Source of the DNA: DATDOY01 sp035293045
GTDB taxonomy: Bacteria > Actinomycetota > Acidimicrobiia > IMCC26256 > JACPCJ01
Direction of reading: 5' to 3'
Assembly (NCBI GenBank): GCA_035293045.1
Contig: DATDOY010000051.1
Coordinates: forward strand, 1-9,583
Length of the DNA stretch: 9,583 bases
Shown here: positions 1 through 7,262 of the stretch, one piece after another
How positions within the stretch are numbered: the first letter of the stretch is position 1
How the letters are laid out: the number at the start of each line of letters is the position of its first letter
Notes under the pieces: generated by a model
Seen by the model: the letters and a program-made list of their open reading frames with translations, nothing else
Databases searched by the model: none
What the model was told of the DNA's origin: nothing
Made by a program: the position numbers and the translations under genes

Positions 1-639
1 GAGCGCGAGGGCGTGCCGAAGCTCATCGAGGAGTTCGCCAAGGACGGCATCGAGGTCGTGCGCGTCGAGTCGATCGAGGCGGCCGAGGAGGCCGTGACAT
101 CGATGGACGCCGCGGTGACGCGCATGCGCCTCGACGGTGCCGAGGGCGTCGTCGCCACCAACCCGGTGCTCCTCGCCTTCGGTCGTCTCGCGTCCGACCG
201 CCAGGAGTGGCAGGTCCCCTGGTACGGGCCGGCGGCCTGGAGCCAACTTCTCGAGGAGAGCTGCGGCGTCACCTGTGACGACCTCGTGTTCACCGACTCC
301 GCCGGTCTCTTCTACGTCGATCGCCCGTCGCCGCAGATGAACCAGTTCCATGAGGTCCTGGCGCGCCGCTATCCCGAGGGGGCACGGACGGGTCACGAGC
401 TCGCAGCATGGGTCGGAATGCAGCTCTTCTCCGAGGGTCTCGGTCGCAGCGGTCCGGACGCCGAGAAGTTCATCGCCGCGATGGAGTCGATCCGCAATCT
501 CGACCTCGGCACGACCTCGCCGCTGACGTTCACCCCCGACCGCCACATGGGTGGGAGCCAGACGACGCTCATCAAGATCAAGGACGGCCGGTACTACCGG
601 GCCAGCGAGCCCCTGAACTTCGGGTACGCCGAGCCATGA
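1..639 (+). CDS. Branched-chain-amino-acid-type ABC transporter substrate-binding protein, C-terminal part (5' partial)
   Basis: This is the distal 212 residues of a periplasmic-binding-protein type I (LivK/Peripla_BP_6-like) solute receptor. It captures the substrate outside the membrane and delivers it to the LivHM permease. The frame is open from base 1 with no upstream stop, so the true start and the secretion signal lie outside the window; the GTG at 13 is only an internal codon. Visible family features are the hinge-type stretch DGAEGVVATNP (visible residues 45-55), the WYGPAAWS segment (74-81), and the C-terminal region with FTPDRHMGG (177-185) and KIKDGRYYR (192-200), typical of the end of these receptors. 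Two close cysteines (C88, C92) could form a disulfide. The stop TGA overlaps the ATG of the permease gene (ATGA), so it belongs to the transporter operon. The substrate cannot be read from the sequence; amino acids, amides, aromatics and other small organics are all transported by this family. Confidence 0.88.
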   Translation, partial: EREGVPKLIEEFAKDGIEVVRVESIEAAEEAVTSMDAAVTRMRLDGAEGVVATNPVLLAFGRLASDRQEWQVPWYGPAAWSQLLEESCGVTCDDLVFTDSAGLFYVDRPSPQMNQFHEVLARRYPEGARTGHELAAWVGMQLFSEGLGRSGPDAEKFIAAMESIRNLDLGTTSPLTFTPDRHMGGSQTTLIKIKDGRYYRASEPLNFGYAEP

Positions 640-2579
640 TCTGGGTCCAGTACCTCGTCTTCGGCGTCGGCGTCGGCGCCATGTTCTCGCTCCTCGCCGC
701 GGGGATCGTGCTCGTCTACCGCGCCAGCGGCGTCCTCAACTTCGCCCACGCCACCACGGGCGTCTTCGCCGCCTACGTCAACTTCGAGTTGCTCGAACGA
801 TTCGCCTGGATGCCGGTGTCGGTCGCTCTCGTGGCCGCGCTGCTCACAGGGGCGCTCACGGCGGTCGCCGCACAGCGACTGGTGTTCTCGCCGCTGCGCG
901 AGGCATCGCAGGTCACCAAGCTCCTTGTGTCGTTCGGCGTCGCCGGGGTCCTCCAGGGGGCCATCGGACTCATTTGGTCGCGCCTTGGGACCCCGGGCAC
1001 GGCGAAGTCGCTGTTCCCGGTTCAGCGGTCGGTCGAGATCGCGGGCGCACGCGTCCCCTACCAGCGGGTGGGCCTCATCGTCCTCGGTGTGGTCGTGACG
1101 GTCGCGCTGACCGCGCTCGTCCAGCGCACGTCGTTCGGGATCCAGGTGCGCGCCCTCGCCCAGAACCGCCTCGCGGCGCGTCTCGCCGGCATCAACGAGG
1201 CGCGGGTGGAGATGACGACGTGGGCGCTCGCGGGAGCCACCGCCGCCCTCGCCGCCGTCCTGCTCATCCCCTTCGGCGTGCTCAACCCGTTGTCGCTCAT
1301 GGGCGTGCAGTTGAAGGCGCTCGCCGTCGCACTCGTCGGCGGGTTCGTCAGCCTGCCCGCCGCCCTCGTCGGCGGTCTCGGACTCGGCACCGCGCAGGAG
1401 CTCCTCGCCGGCGCGCCTGCGCCGCTCAACGGACTCTCCGGCGCCCTCGCGACGGGCCTCGTGGTCGTCTTGTTGCTGACGCGCGTCGAGCGGTTTTTCG
1501 TCTCCGACCAGGAGGCCAAGGCGATTCAGGGCCAAGCGCGCTCGTTCGGCGCCGGCCGGGGCAGGCTCATCATCGGAAGCGCGCGCACGTGGTCCGTCGC
1601 CTTTGCTGTGGTCGGGGTCCTCGTGCTCATGATCTCGGGCTTTTGGGCTTTCGTGACCGCTCGCACTCTCGTGTACGCGCTCTTGGGCCTTTCGCTCGTG
1701 GTGCTGACAGGTTGGTCGGGACAGGTCTCGCTGATGCCCGGCACTTTCGCCGGCGTGGGCGCATGTTTGGCGTGGGTGCTCTCCGAGCGCTTGGGCTACC
1801 CGTTCCTGCTCGTGCTTCCGCTGGCGTCGCTCGCCACCGTGCCGGTCTGCGCCTTCGTCGGGTTCGTGGCGTTGCGGTTGCGGCCTCTGTATCTCGCCGT
1901 CGCCACCGTGGCCCTCGCCGGGCTCTTCGAGGAAACCCTGTTCCGCCAGGACTGGTTCGCGAACGGCGGCCAGCCGATGACGGTGGTGCGCCCCGGGCTC
2001 ATCGAGGGGGACCGCGCGTTCGCTCTCGCCACCGTCCTGATCGTGGGCGCGCTCTTTGCCTTCACGGCCGTCCTCGGGCGATCGCGCACCGGTCGCGCCT
2101 TTGCCATGGTGCGCGACAACCCCGACGCCGCGGCCGCCAACGGCGTCAACCCGGTGAAGTACCGTCTCGCCGCCTTCGGCCTCTCGGCGTTCTTCGCCGG
2201 CATGTCGGGCGTGCTGTTCGCCTATCTCCTGCAGACCTACTCGTCGGCGGCCTTCGGGTTCCTCATCCTGTCTCTCGCCGCCTTCGGTCTCGCCGTCGTC
2301 GGCGGTATTCGGTCGCCCATAGGGCCGGCAATCGGCGCCTTCGGGTTTGTCTTTCTCACCGAGGTCTTCCGCTCGTCGGGGTCGGTCTCGGACTGGTCGG
2401 TGATCGGCCTCGGCGTCGGCATCGTGGTGGTGCTCGCCCGGGATCCCGACGGCATCGTGGGCCTGCTCTCGCGTTTGGCGCGCCGGCGGGGAGGGGTCGA
2501 CGACGACGCGGTGACGGTCGATCTCGACGAGTTGGCCCGCCCTGACGCGCCGACGCCCCTCGAGGTGCTCCATGCCTGA
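636..2579 (+). CDS. Fused LivH-LivM branched-chain-type ABC transporter permease
   Basis: This 647-aa inner-membrane protein carries both permease domains of a Liv/HAAT transporter in one chain; these are usually separate LivH (about 290 aa) and LivM (about 320+ aa) proteins. Residues 1-288 look like LivH: an N-terminal hydrophobic helix with VYRASGVLNFAH (27-38) and the cytoplasmic coupling loop RTSFGIQVRALAQNRLA (164-180). A basic/polar linker (about 289-317) leads to LivM, with LTGWSGQVSLMPGTFAGVGA (358-377) and a second coupling loop with GRAFAMVRDNPDAAAANGVN (486-505). After the last helix there is an acidic cytosolic tail (613-647; VDDDAVTVDLDEL). The start is the ATG inside the ATGA overlap with the receptor gene; the frame stays open 76 codons further upstream but that part encodes the receptor in another frame. 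The gene overlaps livG by 8 bp. The fusion itself is clear; the substrate is unknown. Confidence 0.93.
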   Translation: MIWVQYLVFGVGVGAMFSLLAAGIVLVYRASGVLNFAHATTGVFAAYVNFELLERFAWMPVSVALVAALLTGALTAVAAQRLVFSPLREASQVTKLLVSFGVAGVLQGAIGLIWSRLGTPGTAKSLFPVQRSVEIAGARVPYQRVGLIVLGVVVTVALTALVQRTSFGIQVRALAQNRLAARLAGINEARVEMTTWALAGATAALAAVLLIPFGVLNPLSLMGVQLKALAVALVGGFVSLPAALVGGLGLGTAQELLAGAPAPLNGLSGALATGLVVVLLLTRVERFFVSDQEAKAIQGQARSFGAGRGRLIIGSARTWSVAFAVVGVLVLMISGFWAFVTARTLVYALLGLSLVVLTGWSGQVSLMPGTFAGVGACLAWVLSERLGYPFLLVLPLASLATVPVCAFVGFVALRLRPLYLAVATVALAGLFEETLFRQDWFANGGQPMTVVRPGLIEGDRAFALATVLIVGALFAFTAVLGRSRTGRAFAMVRDNPDAAAANGVNPVKYRLAAFGLSAFFAGMSGVLFAYLLQTYSSAAFGFLILSLAAFGLAVVGGIRSPIGPAIGAFGFVFLTEVFRSSGSVSDWSVIGLGVGIVVVLARDPDGIVGLLSRLARRRGGVDDDAVTVDLDELARPDAPTPLEVLHA

Positions 2580-3438
2580 GCCGCGCCGCCGGGCCCAGCA
2601 TTCCGTCCTCGACGTGTCGTGCGTCCGGGTGACCTTCGGCGGTCTCGCCGCGGTCGACGGCGTCGACCTCACGGTCGCCCCCGGCGAGGTCGTGGGCGTG
2701 ATCGGCCCGAACGGCGCCGGAAAATCCACCCTCTTGAATGTCATCTCCGGCTTCGTGGCGGTCGATGCCGGATCGGATGACGCACGCGTGGTGTTCGACG
2801 GCGTCGATGTCACGAACGTGCTGCCGTATCGACGGGCTCGCCTCGGAATGGCGCGTTCGTTCCAGGATGCACGGCTGTTCCCGGCGATGACGGTGCGTGA
2901 CGCCTTGCTCGGCGCGTTCCACGAGGGGTTCACCAGCGGCCTGTTCTCGGAAGGGATGGCGTCCGGATTCGCCCGGGCCCAGGAAGACGCCGCCCACGAG
3001 GGCATCGAGGATCTGCTCGACCTCGTCGACCTTCGCCGCTACCTCGACCACCGCGTGAGCGACCTGTCGTTCGGGACGACCCGCGCCCTCGAGATGGCGG
3101 CGCTCGCGGCCCGCCGCCCCAAGCTGCTGTTGCTCGACGAGCCTGCCTCGGGACTGCAACAGAGCGAGGTCGAGGTGATGGGTGCGCTCATCCACAAGAT
3201 CCGACGCGAGGCGGCCGCCGTCGTCATCGACCACGACGTGCCGTTCGTCGCCGGCCTCGTCGATCGGCTCGTGGCCATGGACCTTGGTCGCGTGGTGGCC
3301 GAGGGCCGCCCGGCCGACGTGCTGACGAGCGACGCCGTCATCGATTCGTATCTCGGGGGTGCCGCGCCTCCGCTCGCCGGCGCGGATGTCCGACGCAGCA
3401 CGCGTGTGCGCCCGCGGATCCAGGCGGTCACGCGATGA
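2572..3438 (+). CDS. livG: LivG-type ABC transporter ATP-binding protein
   Basis: This 288-aa cytoplasmic ATPase powers the LivHM permease, probably as a heterodimer with the LivF-type protein at 5299. Seen directly: Walker A GPNGAGKS (45-52), Q-loop RSFQDARLFP (Q98), Walker B LLLLDEP (185-191) with catalytic E190, and H-loop IDHD (H221). The insertion after the Q-loop (about 113-150) is typical of LivG rather than LivF. The signature motif is unusual: LSFGTTR (165-171) replaces the usual LSYGQQR, so the Gln is absent. The C-terminus (266-288) is an extra basic tail. The ATG is preceded by a GAGGTG Shine-Dalgarno-like sequence (2562-2567) and lies inside the last codons of livHM. Its stop overlaps the next gene as ATGA. 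Family assignment is firm; the function of the altered signature is inference. Confidence 0.93.
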   Translation: MPEPRRRAQHSVLDVSCVRVTFGGLAAVDGVDLTVAPGEVVGVIGPNGAGKSTLLNVISGFVAVDAGSDDARVVFDGVDVTNVLPYRRARLGMARSFQDARLFPAMTVRDALLGAFHEGFTSGLFSEGMASGFARAQEDAAHEGIEDLLDLVDLRRYLDHRVSDLSFGTTRALEMAALAARRPKLLLLDEPASGLQQSEVEVMGALIHKIRREAAAVVIDHDVPFVAGLVDRLVAMDLGRVVAEGRPADVLTSDAVIDSYLGGAAPPLAGADVRRSTRVRPRIQAVTR

Positions 3439-4751
3439 GGCGCCGAGCGCTCGCCGCCCTCGTCGCCGTCGCGGCCGTGGTCGCCTGCCTCGCCGTGTCG
3501 GGCACCAGCGGTGCGACGTTCGGGCGCGACTTTCGCGCCCGCGCCCGCGCGTACCCCGTCGAGCCCGACCCCGGTTCCAACCAGACGTCGTTCTCCTTCC
3601 GGCCCGTGGCCGTGGAGGGAGGCATCGCCAGCGCGCCGATCGGCGCCAACGCCCGCGCCGCCGTGGTCGACCTGGGCTTCATCGAGAACCTCACGGTGGA
3701 AGGCGAGCAGATCGCTCCGGAAGATTCGTTCGCCCGCTGCGACACCGTGAGTCCCAACGTTCCCGACGAGGAGGAACGCAATGTCGGGTCCGCCTCTCTG
3801 AGCGCGCGGTGCACGGAGGGCCCGGCGTTCGAGGCGCGCTCCGCCGGGGTGGCGCCGTCCGCCGTGCTCCCTCCCGCAGCGCTCGAACCCTTCGGCATCT
3901 CCGGCGGGCAGATCTCGTCTCGGGTCAGCGCCTCCGCCTCTGGATCGACGGTGTTCTCCGACACGGTCAACGCCGTCACCGATCTGACCATCGGACCCCT
4001 GCACATCGAGGAGATCCGATTCCATGCGCGCGTCGAGGCGGCGGGCGAGCCCCGGACCGCGTCCGCCGTGTGGTCGGTCGACGTCATGGCCGCCGACGTC
4101 CAGGGCGTTCCCGTCGTCATCGGCACCGACGGCGTGCAGGTCGACAGCCAGAAGGTTCCAGAGCCCCTCGCCAAGCAGACCACCGCCGCGATCCAGGAGG
4201 GCTTCGCCCGCAGCGGTGGGTTCATGGACGTGCGGATCGTGGCGCCGGCGTCGAGCGCGGCCGACGACGGCTCGGCGGCCGAGGTGAAGGGTGGTGGCCT
4301 GCACATCTTTATGACCAGCGGGACCGAGGTGAACGATCGTGAGTACCTCGGCCTCACATTCCTCGGCGGCCACACCAGCGTGAACATCGGTGAACCACGC
4401 GCCGCTGGGTTCGTGCTCCAACCCTTCACCGCCGGCGCGCCGCGTGTCGCGGGAGCGGTCATCGACCGACCCACGGTCGCCCCGTCGGCGGTGGCGCGAG
4501 CGGGAACTGCGCCGGCGCCGGCCGCTGCCGTCGCCGCACCAGGACGCGTCGAGCCGCCACGGGTGTCGCTGGCCCGCGCCACCGCCCGCCGCTCGCTGCC
4601 CGCACCGTCGTCGTGGTGGATGGTGGTGCTCGTGGTCGGAATCGCGCTGCTCGCGCTCGGGGCCACGTCGATCCGCGGGCCGCTCGCCCCCGCTCGCGCT
4701 CGGAGCGCGGCATGGTGGAATGTCACCGCCGAACGGTTCCTCCGCGGATGA
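3435..4751 (+). CDS. Unknown exported protein with C-terminal membrane anchor, embedded in liv operon
   Basis: I do not recognise a named family for this 438-aa protein. The N-terminus has MRRR followed by a hydrophobic run (about 5-22). It can be read as a Sec signal peptide or, because VVAC (15-18) fits a loose lipobox, as a lipoprotein signal. The body (about 30-345) is beta-prone and low in Cys, with C102 and C126 as a possible disulfide pair. A Pro/Ala/Arg-rich linker (about 346-392) precedes one transmembrane helix (about 394-411, starting SSWWMVVLVVG) and a short basic cytosolic tail rich in Arg. The expected topology is a large extracellular domain tethered by the C-terminal helix. 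The gene is linked to livG and to the next gene by 4-bp ATGA overlaps, so it is made together with the transporter. An accessory receptor, envelope scaffold or substrate-capture role is possible, but none is shown. Confidence 0.85.
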   Translation: MRRRALAALVAVAAVVACLAVSGTSGATFGRDFRARARAYPVEPDPGSNQTSFSFRPVAVEGGIASAPIGANARAAVVDLGFIENLTVEGEQIAPEDSFARCDTVSPNVPDEEERNVGSASLSARCTEGPAFEARSAGVAPSAVLPPAALEPFGISGGQISSRVSASASGSTVFSDTVNAVTDLTIGPLHIEEIRFHARVEAAGEPRTASAVWSVDVMAADVQGVPVVIGTDGVQVDSQKVPEPLAKQTTAAIQEGFARSGGFMDVRIVAPASSAADDGSAAEVKGGGLHIFMTSGTEVNDREYLGLTFLGGHTSVNIGEPRAAGFVLQPFTAGAPRVAGAVIDRPTVAPSAVARAGTAPAPAAAVAAPGRVEPPRVSLARATARRSLPAPSSWWMVVLVVGIALLALGATSIRGPLAPARARSAAWWNVTAERFLRG

Positions 4752-5302
4752 CAGCGCTGGTCGTGCGCCGCGTTCGTTCGCTGCACGCGCCGGCCGCGTC
4801 GCGCCGGGTCATCGGTTGGGCCGCCGCCGTGCTGTCCCTGCTCATCGTCGTGGCCCTCGTCGCCGTCGCCGGGTTCCCGACCGGCGAACGGTCGCCGGCC
4901 GCGCTCGTGCCCCCGGCGGGCCGTCTGGCCGCGCAGACCGCGATCGACGACGTGCGGGTCCTCCTCACCGTTCAAGAGGGCGAACTGGTCGGGATCGTCG
5001 CCTACAAGGGCGAAAAGGGCTGGCTCGGGATCGACCTCGAACCCGTCGCCGGATCGACCCCTGCCGCGTGGGCGGCGACCGACGGGGCCGATGGGGACGC
5101 GCCCGTCCCTGCAATGTCCATGGTCTACGGCCGAGCCGACGGCGCGAACGTGGAGGTCGAGTGGTCGGACGGACGCACCGATCGCGCCGCCACGGCGCGC
5201 GATGGCGCCTACGTGGTGGCCCGACGCGGTCGCGTCAGTGTCGAGAACGTCATCGTCCTCGATGACGACGGCGGCACGCTCCTCGAGGTGACCGAGTTGT
5301 GA
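4748..5302 (+). CDS. Unknown single-pass membrane protein with extracytoplasmic domain, embedded in liv operon
   Basis: This 184-aa protein has a basic N-terminus (R7, R8, R10, R19, R20) and one transmembrane helix (about 21-43, GWAAAVLSLLIVVALVAVAG), predicting N-in/C-out topology. The rest (about 44-184) is a small hydrophilic, beta-prone domain without Cys. It contains VYGRADGANVEVEWSDG (126-142) and the similarly spaced DGAYVVARRGRVSVENV (152-168), which read like consecutive strands and turns of a compact beta domain. The ATG at 4748 is chosen because it forms the ATGA overlap with the preceding gene; the frame extends 45 codons upstream, but that stretch encodes the preceding protein in another frame. 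The stop overlaps the GTG of the livF-like gene. I do not recognise the family. Its position suggests a partner of the 438-aa protein or of the transporter. Confidence 0.83.
   Translation: MTALVVRRVRSLHAPAASRRVIGWAAAVLSLLIVVALVAVAGFPTGERSPAALVPPAGRLAAQTAIDDVRVLLTVQEGELVGIVAYKGEKGWLGIDLEPVAGSTPAAWAATDGADGDAPVPAMSMVYGRADGANVEVEWSDGRTDRAATARDGAYVVARRGRVSVENVIVLDDDGGTLLEVTEL
5285..5291 (+). promoter_or_regulatory. Ribosome binding site for livF
   Basis: GAGGTGA lies 7 bases before the GTG at 5299, inside the last codons of the upstream gene. It supports GTG as the real livF start, together with the GTGA stop/start overlap. Confidence 0.6.
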
Positions 5303-6021
5303 GCGCACTTCTGGAAGCTCGGGGTTTGGACGTCGCGTATGGCAAGGTGACCGTGCTTGAGGACGTGGACTTTTCTGTCACGGCCGGCGAAGTCGTCGCC
5401 CTCCTCGGGACCAATGGCGCGGGGAAGTCGACGCTGTTGAAGGCGGTGTCGGGGATCCTGCAACCCCGCCGCGGCACGTTGCTCCTCGACGGCGACGACA
5501 TGACCAGGTTCCGCCCCGCCCAGATCGTGGCCCGCGGGGTCGTCCAAATGCCCGGGGGCCGCGCCACCTTCCCGGGCCTGACGGTGCGCGAGAACCTTGT
5601 CATTGGTGGCGTGACGGTGGAACGGGCCGATCGTGACGGCCGCGTCGACGAAGTCTTCGAGCAGTTCCCATGGCTCGCCGAGCGCCACGGCCAACTCGCG
5701 GGCACGCTCTCGGGCGGCCAACAGCAGATGCTCGCCCTCGCTCGAGCGCTCATGGCCCGACCCCGGCTGCTGATGATCGACGAGCTCTCGCTTGGGCTCG
5801 CGCCGACCATCGTGAGCGAGCTGCTCAGCGTGGTCGCCGCGCTTCGCGAACGAGGCGTCGCGGTGGTGATCGTTGACCAGCACGTCAACTTGGCGCTCGA
5901 ACTCTCCGACCGCGCGTATTTCCTGGAGCGGGGTCGAGTCCGCTTTGAGGGCCCGGCTTCCGATCTGCGCGGCCGCACCGACCTCCTCCGCGCCGTGTTC
6001 TTCGCCGGCGCCACGGCGTAA
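5299..6021 (+). CDS. livF: LivF-type ABC transporter ATP-binding protein
   Basis: This 240-aa cytoplasmic ATPase has the usual LivF length and pairs with the LivG-type protein to drive the permease. Seen directly: Walker A GTNGAGKST (37-45), Q-loop region VVQMPGGRATFPGLTVREN (81-99; PGGR where many LivF proteins have PEGR), signature LSGGQQQ (137-143), and Walker B LLMIDE (157-162) followed by LSLGLAP. The switch region reads VDQH (192-195), so a Gln occupies the H-loop position, as is common in LivF. Translation starts at GTG, with a GAGGTGA ribosome site and a 4-bp overlap with the preceding gene. It is the last gene of the + strand operon; 39 bp separate its TAA from the stop of the convergent SnoaL-like gene. 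Separation of livG and livF by two unrelated genes is unusual. Confidence 0.94.
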   Translation: MSALLEARGLDVAYGKVTVLEDVDFSVTAGEVVALLGTNGAGKSTLLKAVSGILQPRRGTLLLDGDDMTRFRPAQIVARGVVQMPGGRATFPGLTVRENLVIGGVTVERADRDGRVDEVFEQFPWLAERHGQLAGTLSGGQQQMLALARALMARPRLLMIDELSLGLAPTIVSELLSVVAALRERGVAVVIVDQHVNLALELSDRAYFLERGRVRFEGPASDLRGRTDLLRAVFFAGATA

Positions 6022-6060
6022 CCGGCGTAACGACCTACCCGTCTCGCGCCCTCTCGCGCG

Positions 6061-6495
6061 TCACGTGAACGGGTTGACCGTCAGGTGCGCGCTGACGTCA
6101 CCGACGAGGTTGCTGTGCACGATCCGACTCGTAAATCGCCATCCGTGCTCGGCTCGCTCGAACGCATCCTCGTAGTGACCGGCGACGATGGTCTGGATGG
6201 CGCCGTCCGGCATGCTCTGCAGCACCGTGAAATACGAGACGGCGGTGGCGTTGTCGCCGTCGACCTCGATCGCCACGTTCGTCGTCACGTGACGGGTTCG
6301 CGGCGTGCCGTCGTCATAGAGGATGACCGTGCTGCGCAAGACGTCGGCTATCTCTCGGCCGGCGAGCCGGGCGTCGCCCGTCCCGAACGTCCCGTGTTCG
6401 AACATCGTGCCGACACCGGTGAAGTCGCCGGCGTCGACGCGCCTCGCGTATTCGTAGAGGAGGTACTCGATCTGGCGATGGTCGGTATGGGCCAC
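6061..6495 (-). CDS. SnoaL-like (NTF2-fold) protein
   Basis: This 144-aa protein has the layout of SnoaL_4-type NTF2-fold proteins, small cone-shaped alpha+beta proteins. The family includes ring cyclases, dehydratases, isomerases, hydroxylase subunits and non-enzymatic members. Seen: an N-terminal helix with RQIEYLLYEYARRVDAGDF (7-25), then MFEHGTFG (31-38), a central RHVTTNVAIEVDGDNATAVSY strand pair (about 68-88) whose H69 is commonly conserved in this group, and a C-terminal GHYEDAFER plus GWRFTSR (106-124). The GTG at 6495 is chosen because homology begins right after it and it falls 8 bp after the SDR stop. The frame is open further upstream to an ATG at 6555, but that 20-residue extension is Arg-rich and lies within SDR coding sequence. 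As last gene of the SDR operon it probably acts on the same pathway; the reaction is not known. Confidence 0.85.
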   Translation of the reverse strand: MAHTDHRQIEYLLYEYARRVDAGDFTGVGTMFEHGTFGTGDARLAGREIADVLRSTVILYDDGTPRTRHVTTNVAIEVDGDNATAVSYFTVLQSMPDGAIQTIVAGHYEDAFERAEHGWRFTSRIVHSNLVGDVSAHLTVNPFT

Positions 6496-6503
6496 CCGAC
6501 CGC

Positions 6504-7253
6504 TCAGATCGTGAGGCCGCCGTCGGCGGCAACGACGGCGCCCGTCATGTACCACGCCTCATCGGAGGCGAGGAAGGCGATCACCGAGGCGACGTCCTCA
6601 GGCTGCTGCAAGCCGAGCGGGGTCATGAGCGGGTACATCTTCTTTTGATTCGACCCCTCGGGGAACATGAAGTTGTTGATCATCGGCGTCTCGACTCCGC
6701 CGGGCGCAACGGCGTTCACCCGGACGCCGCGGTCGACGTACTCGACGGCGAGCGCCTTGGTGAGCAACACGACACCCCCCTTCGACGCGCAGTACGCCGC
6801 CGAGTAGGGCTGGCCCATCAGGCCGGCCGTCGAGGCCACGTTGACGATGACGCCCTTGTGCTCGAGCAGGTGGGGGAGGGTCTCGCGGCAGACGAGGAAC
6901 GTTCCGGTGAGGTTGACCCCGACGATGCGATTCCAGTCGTCGAGGCTCGTGTCGGTCGTGTGGAGGAAGGTGCCGACCCCGGCGACGTTGCCCACGATCG
7001 TGGGCGGACCGAATGCCTCGACGACCGTCGCCACCGCGTCGCGCACCGAGCCCTCGTTGCTGACGTCGCAGGGAACGGCGAGGCCCGCGCCGCCGGCGTT
7101 GCCGATGTCTTTGGCCGTAGCCTCAGCGGCGTCGGCGGCGAGGTCGAGGCAGGCGACCTTGCCGCCCTCGCTCCCGATCCGGATGGCCGTTGCGCGTCCG
7201 ATCCCGGACCCCGCTCCGGTGACGATGACGACGCGACCCGTGAATCGATCCAT
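6504..7253 (-). CDS. Short-chain dehydrogenase/reductase (classical SDR)
   Basis: This 249-aa protein has the full classical SDR length and catalyses NAD(P)-dependent oxidation or reduction of an alcohol/ketone. Seen: the cofactor motif TGAGSGIG (12-19), and D37 at the end of the second strand (CLDL), which favours NAD(H) over NADP(H). The catalytic tetrad is N114, S141, Y154 and K158 (YCASK), followed by PGGVETP (185-191) and the C-terminal VVAADGGLTI (240-249). The usual NNAG motif reads NVAG (89-92). Residues 191-215 form the variable substrate loop (MINNFMFPEGSNQKK), so specificity cannot be assigned; FabG-like, steroid-dehydrogenase-like and cyclic-alcohol dehydrogenase roles are all possible. 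The ATG lies 9 bp after the stop of the upstream 196-aa gene, without a clear ribosome site, and the SnoaL-like gene follows after 8 bp. This places it in the middle of a four-gene operon probably controlled by the divergent TetR. Confidence 0.93.
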   Translation of the reverse strand: MDRFTGRVVIVTGAGSGIGRATAIRIGSEGGKVACLDLAADAAEATAKDIGNAGGAGLAVPCDVSNEGSVRDAVATVVEAFGPPTIVGNVAGVGTFLHTTDTSLDDWNRIVGVNLTGTFLVCRETLPHLLEHKGVIVNVASTAGLMGQPYSAAYCASKGGVVLLTKALAVEYVDRGVRVNAVAPGGVETPMINNFMFPEGSNQKKMYPLMTPLGLQQPEDVASVIAFLASDEAWYMTGAVVAADGGLTI

Positions 7254-7262
7254 GCGAGTTGT

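Noticed and set aside
974..2545. 523-aa plus-strand frame inside livHM
   Set aside because: An Arg-rich alternative frame of a convincing membrane protein; no domain and no ribosome site.
594..3005. 803-aa open frame on the minus strand, antisense to livHM and livG
   Set aside because: It is rich in Arg, Glu and Gly with no recognisable domain and lies opposite clearly identified transporter genes; it is a GC-bias shadow.
3039..5308. Long minus-strand frames (460 and 626 aa) opposite the two unknown proteins and the end of livG
   Set aside because: Low-complexity Arg/Ala/Gly/Thr composition. The plus-strand reading gives signal peptide, membrane helices and stop/start overlaps, which are far better evidence of coding.
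6004..6026. GC-rich hairpin over the livF stop (GCCGG and CGCC arms pairing with GGCG and CCGGC) as a terminator
   Set aside because: It has a 3-base bulge, an almost absent loop and no T-run afterwards on either strand, so it cannot be called a factor-independent terminator.
6042..6059. Direct repeat TCTCGCGC x2 between the convergent operons
   Set aside because: Eight bases in very GC-rich DNA with no other structure; chance is sufficient.
6496..6555. Upstream ATG extension (20 residues) of the SnoaL-like gene
   Set aside because: It overlaps SDR coding sequence in another frame and is Arg-rich; the GTG at 6495 gives normal spacing and a normal NTF2-fold N-terminus.
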